A DNA stretch of 64,000 bases from Streptomyces abyssalis (GTDB lineage Bacteria > Actinomycetota > Actinomycetes > Streptomycetales > Streptomycetaceae), in the NCBI RefSeq assembly GCF_001751365.1, contig NZ_LJGT01000040.1:477696-541695 (forward strand). Reading direction: 5' to 3'. Positions 1-6,846 of this stretch are shown one piece after another. The first letter of the stretch is position 1. Each line of letters starts with the position of its first letter. Both the position numbers and the translations under genes were made by a program. The notes beneath the pieces were generated by a model. The model had not been told where the DNA came from, ran no database searches, and saw nothing but the letters and a program-made list of their open reading frames with translations.

Positions 1-1130
1 CAACTTGCGGACCGGCAAGAGATGGCGCAACGGCTGGCATGCGCCGCCTACAGGGAAGCCGAAGCCTCCGATCCATGTCGAGGCTTCGGCTTCCGGCTCC
101 TCGCGCTACCTCCAGGAGAAGGACCGCATCCACATAGCCGACCGGTTGAGGGAGAACGCCTCGATCCGGCAGATTGCCACCGAGCTGGACCGCAGCCCGT
201 CCACGATCAGTCGAGAAGTACGCCGTAACGGCATGCCGTTACGCGGGGACGCGTCTTGCTGGGTCTACCGCCCGCATGCCGCCCATCGCCGAGCCGAACA
301 GCGGCGCCCGCGTCCCAAGCCCGGCAAGATCGGGCAGAACTCGCAGCTGCGTGACTTCATCCAGGACCACCTCACGCTGCGATGGAGCCCGGAACAGATC
401 TGCCACGCTCTGCGTGCACGCTTTCCCGACCGGCCGGAGATGCACGTGACGCACGAGACCATCTACCAGGCCCTCTACGTCCAGGGCCGCGGAGAACTCC
501 GCCGCGAGCTGACCCGAGCCCTGCGAACCGGTCGCGCACGGCGCCGGCCCCACCGACAGTCCTACAAGCGCCAGCCCCGCAGCATCCCGAACATGGTGAT
601 GATCAGCGATCGTCCCGCTGAGGCCGCCGACCGGGCCGTTCCCGGCCACTGGGAGGGCGACCTCATCATCGGCAAGGATCACAAGTCCTCGATCGGCACC
701 CTCGTGGAGCGAGCCACCCGCTACGTCCTGCTCGTCCACCTGCCGGCCGGTCACAGCGCGGGCAACACCCGAGACGCGCTGGCCGAGACCGTGAAGGACC
801 TGCCGCCGCACCTGCGGAAGTCTCTGACCTGGGACCAGGGCTCGGAGATGGCCGCCCACCAGGCATTCACCATCGCCACCGACATCCCCGTCTACTTCTG
901 TAACCCCGGCAGCCCCTGGCAGCGCGGCTCGAACGAGAACACCAACGGCCTGCTGCGACAGTACTTCCCGAAAGGAACAGACCTGTCCGTCCACACCCGA
1001 GACCACCTGGACGCCGTCGCAGCCGAACTCAACAGCCGCCCACGCAAAACGCTCGGCTGGGAAACCCCAGCCGAGCGCCTCGCTAAGCTCCTGGCAACAG
1101 CCAGTTGATCACTTGTGTTGCAACGACCCC
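1..1130 (+). mobile_element. IS30-family insertion sequence, left end outside window
   Basis: A single transposase gene fills the element. A candidate right terminal repeat lies just after its stop codon, at about 1109-1130 (ACTTGTGTTGCAACGACCCC). The left end would be before base 1, so the inverted repeat pair and the target duplication cannot be checked. The element borders the accessory catabolic cluster that follows. The family assignment is firm from the transposase; the exact right boundary is an inference. Confidence 0.6.
5..1108 (+). CDS. IS30 family transposase
   Basis: This DDE transposase catalyses movement of the IS element. Residues 35-75 form the N-terminal helix-turn-helix typical of IS30 (INASIRQIATELDRSPSTISRE region). 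The catalytic triad is visible: D219 in HWEGDLIIG, D277 in LTWDQGS and E311 in GSNENTNGLL. This gives a D-(57)-D-(33)-E spacing, and the 33-residue gap is the IS30 hallmark. The frame is open to base 5, where a TTG could serve as start. Because the window begins here, the true start may lie upstream. Nothing in the visible part is broken, so the element may be active. Confidence 0.93.
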   Translation: MRTGKRWRNGWHAPPTGKPKPPIHVEASASGSSRYLQEKDRIHIADRLRENASIRQIATELDRSPSTISREVRRNGMPLRGDASCWVYRPHAAHRRAEQRRPRPKPGKIGQNSQLRDFIQDHLTLRWSPEQICHALRARFPDRPEMHVTHETIYQALYVQGRGELRRELTRALRTGRARRRPHRQSYKRQPRSIPNMVMISDRPAEAADRAVPGHWEGDLIIGKDHKSSIGTLVERATRYVLLVHLPAGHSAGNTRDALAETVKDLPPHLRKSLTWDQGSEMAAHQAFTIATDIPVYFCNPGSPWQRGSNENTNGLLRQYFPKGTDLSVHTRDHLDAVAAELNSRPRKTLGWETPAERLAKLLATAS

Positions 1131-1146
1131 TCGAATTCGCCCCTTG

Positions 1147-1166
1147 GCGGGGGCTTCGCCCCCTGC
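1147..1166. terminator. GC hairpin downstream of IclR gene
   Basis: GGGGGC (1149-1154) pairs with GCCCCC (1158-1163) across a TTC loop, and the flanking GC bases extend the stem. It lies 86 bases beyond the stop of the leftward IclR gene and 38 bases beyond the rightward transposase stop. It could end transcription of either. It has no T-run, and similar short GC hairpins are scattered between streptomycete genes. Confidence 0.4.
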
Positions 1167-1251
1167 GGCCCCTGGGTGGTGCGGCGTCGTGGGTTGGGTC
1201 CAGCGTCATGCCTGGCCGGGGCTGCGGGTTCCGGGAAGCGGGTTGCAGGTC

Positions 1252-1989
1252 TCAGTACCCGAGGGCGCGCTCGATGTCCGTCACGGCCGCGAGCACTTGC
1301 GGTATGAAGGCCCGCAATTCGTCCTCGTTCACAACCACGTTGGGTACGGCCAGATCGATCGCGTACTGCACGCGCCCGTCCGGTTGCTTGATCGGCACGG
1401 CGACGGCTGAGATTACGGCCTCGTGTTCACCGAGGTTGAGCGCGTAGCCCTGCTGCCGGACGGTTTCCAGCTCGCGCAGGTAGTCCTCCGCGTTGGTGAT
1501 CGTCCGGTCGGTGCTCACCGCGTAGTCGAGGCTCGCGGCGAGCGCGGATCGTTCCGTCTCCGGCAGGGACGCGGCGACCGCCTTGCCCATGGCCGTGCAG
1601 TGCAGTGGTGCGGGCATGCCGATCTGTGAATACATCTGAACCGGTGCGCGTCCGGCGTACTTGTCCACGTAGAGGACCGTCGGGTTCTCGAAGTAACCGA
1701 GGTGCACCGTCTGCCCGGTCTGCGTGTTGAGTCCGCGCAGGATCGGGGCTGCCACCTCGCGGACGTCCATCGACGCCACGACGTGGTACGCGACCTGCAG
1801 CAGCTGGCTGCCGACGTGATACCTGCCCGACTCGTCGCGTCTGGCGAATCCTTCCTCGACGAGAACCTGCAGCAGTCGCACGGCAGTCGAGAGGCTGACG
1901 CCGTGGGACTCCGCCACCCGACTCGCGGTGGCCGGTTCGCCGGACAGTGCGGCAAGGACCCTGAGTCCGCGCCGGAGGCTCCCACTCAT
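1252..1989 (-). CDS. IclR family transcriptional regulator
   Basis: This is a probable repressor or activator of the divergent operon at 2139-6559. The N-terminal winged helix (about residues 5-60, including SRVAESHGVSLSTAVRLLQVL) binds DNA. The remainder is the IclR effector domain, with the family features GQTVHLGYFENPTVLYVDK and LHCTAMGKA. I chose ATG at 1989 because AGAGGA sits about 9 bases upstream. An in-frame GTG at 2022 would add 11 residues and lacks a good ribosome site. The predicted length of 245 residues is normal for the family. Its effector is unknown but is presumably the substrate or product of the adjacent D-aminoacylase. Confidence 0.9.
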   Translation of the reverse strand: MSGSLRRGLRVLAALSGEPATASRVAESHGVSLSTAVRLLQVLVEEGFARRDESGRYHVGSQLLQVAYHVVASMDVREVAAPILRGLNTQTGQTVHLGYFENPTVLYVDKYAGRAPVQMYSQIGMPAPLHCTAMGKAVAASLPETERSALAASLDYAVSTDRTITNAEDYLRELETVRQQGYALNLGEHEAVISAVAVPIKQPDGRVQYAIDLAVPNVVVNEDELRAFIPQVLAAVTDIERALGY

Positions 1990-2079
1990 GCACCCATCCT
2001 CTCGCTGCGTGCCGACGGCCACGTACGTCGGCTCCCTTGACGGCGCAAAGAAAGCCCCGCTAGCTTTTCGTCATTATAC

Positions 2080-2104
2080 GCAAGCTACTTGCAATATATG
2101 CAAG
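2080..2104. promoter_or_regulatory. Overlapping palindromic operator in divergent promoter
   Basis: Three alternating half-sites are visible: GCAAG (2080-2084), CTTGC (2088-2092) and GCAAG (2100-2104). They form two overlapping palindromes, GCAAG-N3-CTTGC and the perfect 17-base CTTGCA-ATATA-TGCAAG (2088-2104). The patch is conspicuously AT-rich for this genome and lies between the IclR gene and the operon it faces. IclR proteins commonly bind such palindromes, so this is the likely operator for both directions. Confidence 0.65.
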
Positions 2105-2138
2105 TGCGCGTGATTGCGAGCCGGCGTGGAGGAATGAG

Positions 2139-3383
2139 TTGGCACAGCCCGCATCGTTCGAAGCCACCGGTGGGTGCACCATGTGCGGCCGCAGTCAGGG
2201 CATGAGGTTCCCGGACTACTGCGGCCACTGCGGTGGGGCGGTCGTACTCCCTCCCACCGCGCATCCGCTGCCGGACACCACGAGCCTGCCGGGGATGTGG
2301 CGCTACGCGGGCCGGTTGCCGATCACAGCGGACACCTCGTGGCTGAGCATGGGCGAGGGCGGCAGCCCGGTCGTGCCGGCAGCCGACGCGGCAGCCTGGT
2401 GCGGCGTCGAGCACCTGGTCTTCAAACTCGATCACCTCAATCCCTCGGGCTCCTTCAAGGACAGGGCGACCGCGGTGGGGATGGCGCAGGCGGTGCGGCA
2501 GCGAGCGAGCGCCGTCGTGTGCGCATCGAGTGGCAACGCGGCGGGCTCGACAGCCGCGTACGCCGCTCGCGCGGGCCTGCCGGCGGTGGTGTTGATGCCG
2601 GAGGCGGTGCCTCCGGGGAAGGCCGCTGTCGCACGCGCGCACGGTGCGACGGTGCTGCGGGTGCGCGGGGACTACAGCAACGCCTTCCGCGCGGCGCGGG
2701 AACTGGCCGGGCGCTTCGGGTGGATCAACCTCACCACGACCTTCGTCAATCCGGTCGCCGTCGCCGGGTTGAAGAGTGCCGGATATGAGCTGGCGAGCCA
2801 ACTGGCCGGTGCGCCCGACTGGATCGTGGTGCCGGTCGGTGCGGGCCCCCTCGTGCACGGCATCGTGACCGCCTACCGGGAGCTGCGCGACTCGGGCGAG
2901 GTCGTGGCGCTGCCGCGGATCCTCGGGGTCCAGGCCGAAGGCTGCGCGCCGGTCGCGGAAGCCTTCGCCCGCGAGGCGGCCGAAGTCACCCCTTGGCAGA
3001 ACGTGCGGACCCGGATCTCGGCGATATCCGATCCGTTGCGCGGCTATCCGTCCGACGGCACATACACCTTGCGGCTGGTGCGCGAAACGGACGGCGCGAT
3101 GGCGACTGTGAGCGATGCCGATGCGGGCGAGGCCGTGAACCAACTCGCGCACCGGGAAGGGCTGCTGATCGAGTCCGGTGCCGCCGCCGGACTGGTGGCG
3201 GTCCGTGCCCTGCGGGGGCAGGGCACGATCCGCCCGGATCAGACCGTCGTGTGCATGCTCACCGGGAACGGAGTCAAGACGTTGTCCACCGAGGCCGAGT
3301 CCAGCCCGGTGGTCACCGACGCCGACGAGGCGGCCGGCCGGCTCCGGGCGGACACCGCGCTGGCGGAAGGGATGACGGCGTGA
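2139..3383 (+). CDS. PLP-dependent enzyme, threonine synthase-like
   Basis: This is a fold-type II PLP enzyme of 414 residues. A small zinc ribbon at the N-terminus (C13xxC16 and C28xxC31) precedes the catalytic domain, as in class II threonine synthases. The PLP lysine is K107 in NPSGSFKDRA, followed by the SSGNAAGS phosphate/substrate loop near residue 128. The start is TTG at 2139, with GGAGGA at 2128-2133, 5 bases upstream. Despite the family resemblance it sits first in a D-aminoacylase/symporter operon under IclR control. A catabolic role, such as beta-elimination or deamination of a released hydroxy- or phospho-amino acid, is therefore as likely as threonine biosynthesis. The exact reaction cannot be read from the sequence. 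Confidence 0.85.
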   Translation: MAQPASFEATGGCTMCGRSQGMRFPDYCGHCGGAVVLPPTAHPLPDTTSLPGMWRYAGRLPITADTSWLSMGEGGSPVVPAADAAAWCGVEHLVFKLDHLNPSGSFKDRATAVGMAQAVRQRASAVVCASSGNAAGSTAAYAARAGLPAVVLMPEAVPPGKAAVARAHGATVLRVRGDYSNAFRAARELAGRFGWINLTTTFVNPVAVAGLKSAGYELASQLAGAPDWIVVPVGAGPLVHGIVTAYRELRDSGEVVALPRILGVQAEGCAPVAEAFAREAAEVTPWQNVRTRISAISDPLRGYPSDGTYTLRLVRETDGAMATVSDADAGEAVNQLAHREGLLIESGAAAGLVAVRALRGQGTIRPDQTVVCMLTGNGVKTLSTEAESSPVVTDADEAAGRLRADTALAEGMTA

Positions 3384-4990
3384 GTCCGGCCCGGGTACTG
3401 CTGCACGGCGGCGAGGTCGTCGACGGGACAGGTGCCGGACGCCGCAGGGCCGACGTGCTGGTGGAGGGCGACCGGATCAGTGCCGTGACCGGCATACCGT
3501 CCGGCATCGACGCCCACGTCATGGATGTTTCGGGATCGGTCGTCTTTCCGGGATTCATCGACGCGCACGCACACGACGACCTCGCGTTGCTGCGGCCGGG
3601 CGGCGTCGAGTCGAAGGTCATGCAGGGCGTGACCGTCGACGTGATCGGCAACTGCGGGCACGGCTGCGCACCGGTCGCCACCGACCCACGGCTGCAAGCG
3701 TCATATTCCGGCCCGGTTCTCGGCCGTTTCCCGGAAGCTGTCTCCTGGCAGAGCTTCCCGGAGTATCTGGACCGTCTGAGCACGACCGGGCTGCGGACGA
3801 ACGCCGTGGCGCTGGTGCCGCACGGGGCACTGCGCGCCTCGATCACCGGCTACGCCCGCAGGCCGCTGGACGCCCGCGAACTCGCCCGCGCCACGCGTGA
3901 TCTGGATCAGGCGCTGGAACGGGGCGCGGCCGGCCTTTCGCTGGGCCTGATGTACGCACCCGGCGATGTGGCCGACCGTGCCGAACTGGTGGCGCTGGCG
4001 CGCGTCGTCGCGGCCCGCGGCCGGGTTCTCGCGGCACACATCCGCAGCGAAGGCGACGACGTCATCGACTCGCTGCGGGAACTGCTCGACATCGCCCGAC
4101 GCAGCGACGTCAGGGTTCAGTTGAGTCATCTCAAGGTGGTCTCGCCGCGCAACCGCGGGCGCATGCCGGAAGTCCTGGCCGTGCTCGACGCCGCGCGGTC
4201 CGAGGGGATCGACATCACGGCGGACGTCTATCCGTACGCGGCAGGCAGTACGACCGCCGCGGCGCTGTTCCCGAACTGGGCCCTCGCGGACGGTGTTCCA
4301 GGCCTCCTCGCCTTGCTGGACACCCCGTCGGAGCGCGCGAGGATCGTCGCGAGCATGCACCGGCCGTGGCAGCGGCAGGAGAACAGCTTCCATGCGCTGG
4401 GCGCGCAGGGCATCCTCCTGGCCGGCTTCCGGCAGCCCGGCAACGAAGCCTATGAGGGTGCCCGGTTGTCCGATGTGGCGGACGAGCGCGGCGTCGACGC
4501 CGCGGAATGCCTCTGCCGGCTGATGACCGAGGAGCAGGGCGAACTCACCGTCGTCATGTTCCAGATGGACGAGGACGATGTCACGACCGCACTTTCCTGG
4601 CCGTGGTCCCTTATCGGGTCGGACGGCCTGCCCGTTCAGTCGCCGTACACCCACCCGCGAATGTACGGGACCTTTGCCCGGATACTTTCCGAATACGTCC
4701 GCAAGCGCGGGTTGCTGACTCTCGAGGAAGCGATCCGGAGAATGACGGCATTGCCCGCCGAGCGCTTCCGGATTCCTGGGAGAGGTGTCGTCCGAGAGGG
4801 CGCCGCCGCCGATCTGGTCGTCGCCAGTCCTGAACAGATCGAGGATCACGCGACATTTGCGGCTCCGCGCCGGTTCCCGGAGCACGTTCGCGCCGTATTG
4901 GTCAACGGTGCGTTCGCGACGCTGGACGGGGTCGCCACCGAAAGCTCTGCGGGTGCTTTTCTGCCGGTCCGGAGAAGCTCCACCGCCTGA
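3380..4990 (+). CDS. N-acyl-D-amino acid deacylase (amidohydrolase)
   Basis: This enzyme hydrolyses N-acyl-D-amino acids to the free D-amino acid and a carboxylate. It belongs to the metal-dependent amidohydrolase superfamily. The HxH metal motif is at about residues 63-65 (FIDAHAHDD). The family cysteine is in GNCGHGCAP near residue 92, and further metal-ligand segments are AHIRSEGDD, QLSHLKV and GSDGLP. The GTG at 3380 overlaps the preceding TGA as GTGA, which implies translational coupling. The same frame is open much further upstream, but that part overlaps the PLP gene and is not credible. At 536 residues it is slightly longer than the typical 480-500. Exact acyl specificity is unknown. 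Confidence 0.9.
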   Translation: MSPARVLLHGGEVVDGTGAGRRRADVLVEGDRISAVTGIPSGIDAHVMDVSGSVVFPGFIDAHAHDDLALLRPGGVESKVMQGVTVDVIGNCGHGCAPVATDPRLQASYSGPVLGRFPEAVSWQSFPEYLDRLSTTGLRTNAVALVPHGALRASITGYARRPLDARELARATRDLDQALERGAAGLSLGLMYAPGDVADRAELVALARVVAARGRVLAAHIRSEGDDVIDSLRELLDIARRSDVRVQLSHLKVVSPRNRGRMPEVLAVLDAARSEGIDITADVYPYAAGSTTAAALFPNWALADGVPGLLALLDTPSERARIVASMHRPWQRQENSFHALGAQGILLAGFRQPGNEAYEGARLSDVADERGVDAAECLCRLMTEEQGELTVVMFQMDEDDVTTALSWPWSLIGSDGLPVQSPYTHPRMYGTFARILSEYVRKRGLLTLEEAIRRMTALPAERFRIPGRGVVREGAAADLVVASPEQIEDHATFAAPRRFPEHVRAVLVNGAFATLDGVATESSAGAFLPVRRSSTA

Positions 4991-5008
4991 GGAACAGAAG
5001 GTTCGCCC

Positions 5009-6559
5009 ATGAACAAGATCGCTGAATCCAGCTCCGTGTACCTGTTCGCCTTCATCGGCTCCGTGGTGCTCATGCTCTGCCTTGGCATCTGGGTCGCCCG
5101 GCGCAACCGCACCGGGGAGGATTTCCTGCTCGCCGGACGGCGACTGAGCATACCGTTCGTCACCGGAAGCGCACTGGCCACGCTGGTCGGCACGGGATCC
5201 AGTCTCGGTGCGGTCAGCCTGTCGTACACCAACGGCTGGGCAGGCGCGCTGTACGGGCTGGGCGGCGCGGCGGGCATCTTCCTGCTCCTCTGGCTGTTCG
5301 CCGACGTTCGTGAGCACGGGTTCATGACCTTCCCGGAGGAGATGAGCTACTACTACGGGGCGAACCGGATAATCAAAGGCGCGGTCGCCGTGGTCCTGTT
5401 CCTCGCCACGGTCGGCTGGCTCGGCGCGCACATTCTCGGTGGGGCGCTGTATCTTTCCTTCCTCACCGGCATGAACATGGCGCTCGCCAAGGTCGTGGTC
5501 GCGGTCGGTTTCGGCCTGTACACGGTGATCGGCGGCTACTGGGCGGTCGTGGTCACCGACATGGTCCAGGGCACGATCCTGTTCCTGGGATTCTCCGCGA
5601 TCGCCGTTCTGGCACTGGTCAAAGCCGGGGGTTTCGACTCCATGAACGAAAAGGCCCCCGCCGAGGCGACATCCTTCCTCGGTGTCGAGACTCTCGGCAC
5701 GATCCCGGCGATCTCGATGGCCGTGGTGATCGCGGTCGGAGTTCTCGCCACCCCCTCGCACAGGCAGCGAATCTACTCGGCGGACAGCACGCGAACAGCG
5801 CGCCGCAGTTTCGCCATCGTCGGAGTGCTGTTCGCGGCATTCGCGATTACTCCGCCCATCGTCGGGCTTTCCGCGCAGGCCCTGAGCCCGGGAATGGACA
5901 ACCCCGACCTGGCGTTCCCCACTCTCGCCACCGAGGTCTTCCCGGTATGGGTCGGTGCGCTGCTGCTCGTCTCCGGGCTTTCGGCGACCATGTCGTCGGG
6001 GGACTCCGAAGCGATCACCGGCGTGACGATCTTCCTGCGCGACGTCAGCAAGATGGTCACCGGGAAGATGCCGCAAGCCCACAACATGGTGTTCTACTCA
6101 CGGATCGCTCTGGTCGCGGTGCTGGTGTTCGCGCTGGGGGGCGCCCTGCTGGCCGAGACGATCATCGAATACATCACGACGATGATCGCGACGGTGCTCA
6201 CCGGACTGCTGATCGCCGCACTGCTAGGCAAGTTCTGGAACCGGGCCACGTGGCAGGGCGGCCTCGGCGCGATCATCGGCGGCGCGGCCGCCGCGACCAC
6301 CGTCAATCTCAGCGAATCCCTCACCGAGTACTGGGGCAACCCGGTCATCCCGTCGCTTGTCGTGGCACTCGTCGTCGGCGTACTGGTCAGCCTGGTGACC
6401 CCGCGCCGGAAGATCAGCGCCGCGGAAGCGCTCCGGCTGCTTGCGGCCGAGCGGTCGGAGATCGATGTGGGCACGCAGCTGCGCGCCAGTGACGGAACTC
6501 CGTCCTGCCACACCGCACCCGAACCCGGCCACACCGCACCCGGACAAGGCCGGCGTTGA
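5009..6559 (+). CDS. Sodium:solute symporter family transporter
   Basis: This is an integral membrane protein of 516 residues with about 13 hydrophobic segments and the layout of the SSS (SLC5/PutP) family. Typical features are GEDFLLAGRRLS after the first helix, GTGSSLGAVSLSYTNGWAG, and GLYTVIGGYWAVVVTDMVQG. It starts 18 bases after the deacylase stop, with AGAAGG as a modest ribosome site, and is the last gene of the operon before a strong terminator. It most likely imports the N-acyl-D-amino acid or a related compound with sodium. The C-terminal 35 residues are hydrophilic and of low complexity. Confidence 0.9.
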   Translation: MNKIAESSSVYLFAFIGSVVLMLCLGIWVARRNRTGEDFLLAGRRLSIPFVTGSALATLVGTGSSLGAVSLSYTNGWAGALYGLGGAAGIFLLLWLFADVREHGFMTFPEEMSYYYGANRIIKGAVAVVLFLATVGWLGAHILGGALYLSFLTGMNMALAKVVVAVGFGLYTVIGGYWAVVVTDMVQGTILFLGFSAIAVLALVKAGGFDSMNEKAPAEATSFLGVETLGTIPAISMAVVIAVGVLATPSHRQRIYSADSTRTARRSFAIVGVLFAAFAITPPIVGLSAQALSPGMDNPDLAFPTLATEVFPVWVGALLLVSGLSATMSSGDSEAITGVTIFLRDVSKMVTGKMPQAHNMVFYSRIALVAVLVFALGGALLAETIIEYITTMIATVLTGLLIAALLGKFWNRATWQGGLGAIIGGAAAATTVNLSESLTEYWGNPVIPSLVVALVVGVLVSLVTPRRKISAAEALRLLAAERSEIDVGTQLRASDGTPSCHTAPEPGHTAPGQGRR

Positions 6560-6568
6560 CCCTTCGTG

Positions 6569-6600
6569 AGAGCCCTCGTCACCGTGCTGACGAGGGCTCT
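6569..6600 (+). terminator. Rho-independent terminator of the symporter operon
   Basis: AGAGCCCTCGTCA (6569-6581) pairs perfectly with TGACGAGGGCTCT (6588-6600) across a 6-base loop, giving a 13-bp stem 10 bases past the symporter stop codon. It separates the accessory operon from the leuS leader. Confidence 0.85.
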
Positions 6601-6676
6601 TCGCTGTTCGGAGCAGGCTCTGCGCTGCAGGGGCGTCACAGGGGGAAACCCGTGAGAGACCGCGTCAGCCTTGCGG

Positions 6677-6682
6677 TACCCT
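6677..6682 (+). promoter_or_regulatory. Candidate -10 box for leaderless leuS leader transcript
   Basis: TACCCT fits the TANNNT actinobacterial -10 consensus. It is placed so that transcription would begin at about 6689, the A of the leader-peptide ATG. No convincing -35 hexamer is visible. The arrangement is that of leaderless mRNAs, which are common in Streptomyces, and it would explain why the leader peptide has no ribosome binding site. Confidence 0.45.
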
Positions 6683-6688
6683 GACCGC

Positions 6689-6727
6689 ATGCGTGCCGTA
6701 CGCCTTCTGCTTAGCGGGCCGCGCTGA
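6689..6727 (+). CDS. Leucine-rich leader peptide of leuS (12 aa)
   Basis: The frame ATG CGT GCC GTA CGC CTT CTG CTT AGC GGG CCG CGC TGA encodes MRAVRLLLSGPR. It has three consecutive leucine codons, two of them CTT, a codon almost absent from the neighbouring genes. It lies 120 bases upstream of leuS and is followed by a base-paired region ending in an intrinsic terminator. This is the architecture of ribosome-mediated attenuation: stalling at the Leu codons when charged leucyl-tRNA is scarce would favour readthrough into leuS. The function is inferred from layout. Confidence 0.6.
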   Translation: MRAVRLLLSGPR

Positions 6728-6733
6728 TCAGTC

Positions 6734-6804
6734 CCGGTCCCCGACCGACGAGCTCGGGAGGACCGGAATCGGCGCGGCGTCCCCTCCTGTGCGAGGGGCT
6801 TTTT
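6734..6804 (+). promoter_or_regulatory. leuS attenuator (anti-terminator and terminator stems)
   Basis: The first hairpin pairs CCGGTCC (6734-6740) with GGACCGG (6760-6766), extended inside by CCGA (6741-6744) with TCGG (6754-6757). The terminator hairpin pairs CCCCTC (6781-6786) with GAGGGG (6793-6798) and is followed by CTTTTT, a clear intrinsic terminator in front of leuS. GGAGG at 6757-6761 could instead pair with CCTCC at 6783-6787, breaking the terminator stem. That would provide the alternative fold needed for attenuation by the upstream Leu leader peptide. The stems are read directly; the switch is inferred. Confidence 0.65.
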
Positions 6805-6846
6805 CATTTGCGCTCGGCAGAGACGACCGATGGAGCTTTGAGGACG

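Noticed and set aside
3701..6082. A 793-codon antisense frame over the deacylase and symporter
   Set aside because: It covers two well-supported genes and has no recognisable domain.
6560..6846. T-box riboswitch before leuS
   Set aside because: I find no T-box sequence or specifier stem. A Leu-codon leader peptide with a terminator explains the region better.
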